From Methanomassiliicoccales archaeon (GTDB taxonomy: Archaea; Thermoplasmatota; Thermoplasmata; Methanomassiliicoccales; UBA472): a DNA stretch of 64,000 nucleotides. A program made the translations under genes and the position numbers. Each line of letters opens with the position of its first letter. Within the stretch, counting starts at the first letter, position 1. Positions 63,922-64,000 of this stretch are shown piece by piece. Location: contig DASXVU010000003.1 of NCBI GenBank assembly GCA_036504055.1, forward strand, positions 1-64,000, written 5' to 3'. The notes beneath the pieces are model-generated. The model ran no database searches and was not told where the DNA came from. It saw only the letters and a program-made list of their open reading frames with translations.

Positions 63922-64000
63922 GTGCTGATAAGGTACTTCAAACCTTCCGATCTCTGGGCGGTCTATGAACTGGCCTCGAACAATCTGAAGGAGCGGTACA
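63922..64000 (+). CDS. GNAT acetyltransferase (RimI-like), 5' part only
   Basis: From a GTG at 63922 the frame reads VLIRYFKPSDLWAVYELASN and remains open to the window edge. This is a typical N-terminus of RimI-type N-acetyltransferases of archaea. It lies 14 bases after the phospholipase-like gene. Only 26 codons are visible. Confidence 0.65.
   Translation, partial: MLIRYFKPSDLWAVYELASNNLKERY

Overview
The window is a chromosomal segment of a methanogenic archaeon, most likely a methylotrophic member of the Thermoplasmata such as Methanomassiliicoccales. The support is: methanol:corrinoid methyltransferase (mtaB) with two copies of its corrinoid protein (mtaC); archaeal-type glutamyl- and aspartyl-tRNA synthetases; bifunctional archaeal fructose-1,6-bisphosphate aldolase/phosphatase; archaeal dihydroneopterin aldolase (MptD); a UbiD-family enzyme of the archaeal mevalonate type; Trm1; and many genes whose start codon lies about 25-30 bases after a TATA-like box, which suggests leaderless mRNAs. 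Placement at order level is inference. I saw no rRNA, tRNA, CRISPR array or insertion sequence.

Layout. 1-2.9 kb: end of mtaC, mtaB, then an orphan second mtaC. 3-7.5 kb: cysteine synthesis and use (cysK, cysE, cysS) with a radical SAM enzyme. 7.5-11.8 kb: an ion-channel-like protein, an iron-uptake operon (DtxR-FeoA fusion plus feoB) behind a clear palindromic operator, and a decayed LysE-type exporter. 11.8-17.9 kb: gltX, a CPA2 antiporter and a UbiD decarboxylase. 18-24.4 kb: an ABC exporter with a secreted partner, a B12-radical SAM enzyme, a DedA-like membrane protein and a hydrolase. 24.4-29.6 kb: an acyl-CoA synthetase with an XRE-cupin regulator, then a 2-oxoacid:ferredoxin oxidoreductase with fused catalytic and gamma subunits.

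29.9-36.5 kb is the most unusual part. An FmdE-family protein, a TauE/SafE transporter and a one-repeat TBP-like protein lie next to an arsenic locus: arsR, acr3, an AhpD-like protein, a stand-alone domain resembling the C-terminal corrinoid domain of the CO dehydrogenase/acetyl-CoA synthase corrinoid protein, a zinc ribbon and an MtaA-like methyltransferase. The same inverted repeat (TTCAA-N6-TTGAA) sits over the predicted transcription start of both acr3 and fmdE, so one ArsR regulon may join the two gene sets.

36.5-44.7 kb is housekeeping: a THUMP protein, purA, trm1, a THEP1-type NTPase, mptD, DUF362 and ferredoxin proteins, sod and nadA. 44.8-51.2 kb holds less familiar genes: a secreted beta-propeller operon, a LysE exporter, a free-standing condensation-type acyltransferase and a nuclease-fold protein. 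51.2-53.8 kb is a TetR-controlled ABC exporter with a repeated operator-like sequence. 53.9-64 kb: an SdpI-like protein, a RusA-type resolvase, a glycosyltransferase-like membrane protein, aspS, two tandem ferredoxins, an S66 peptidase, fbp-tpiA, a secreted phospholipase-D-like protein and the start of a GNAT acetyltransferase.
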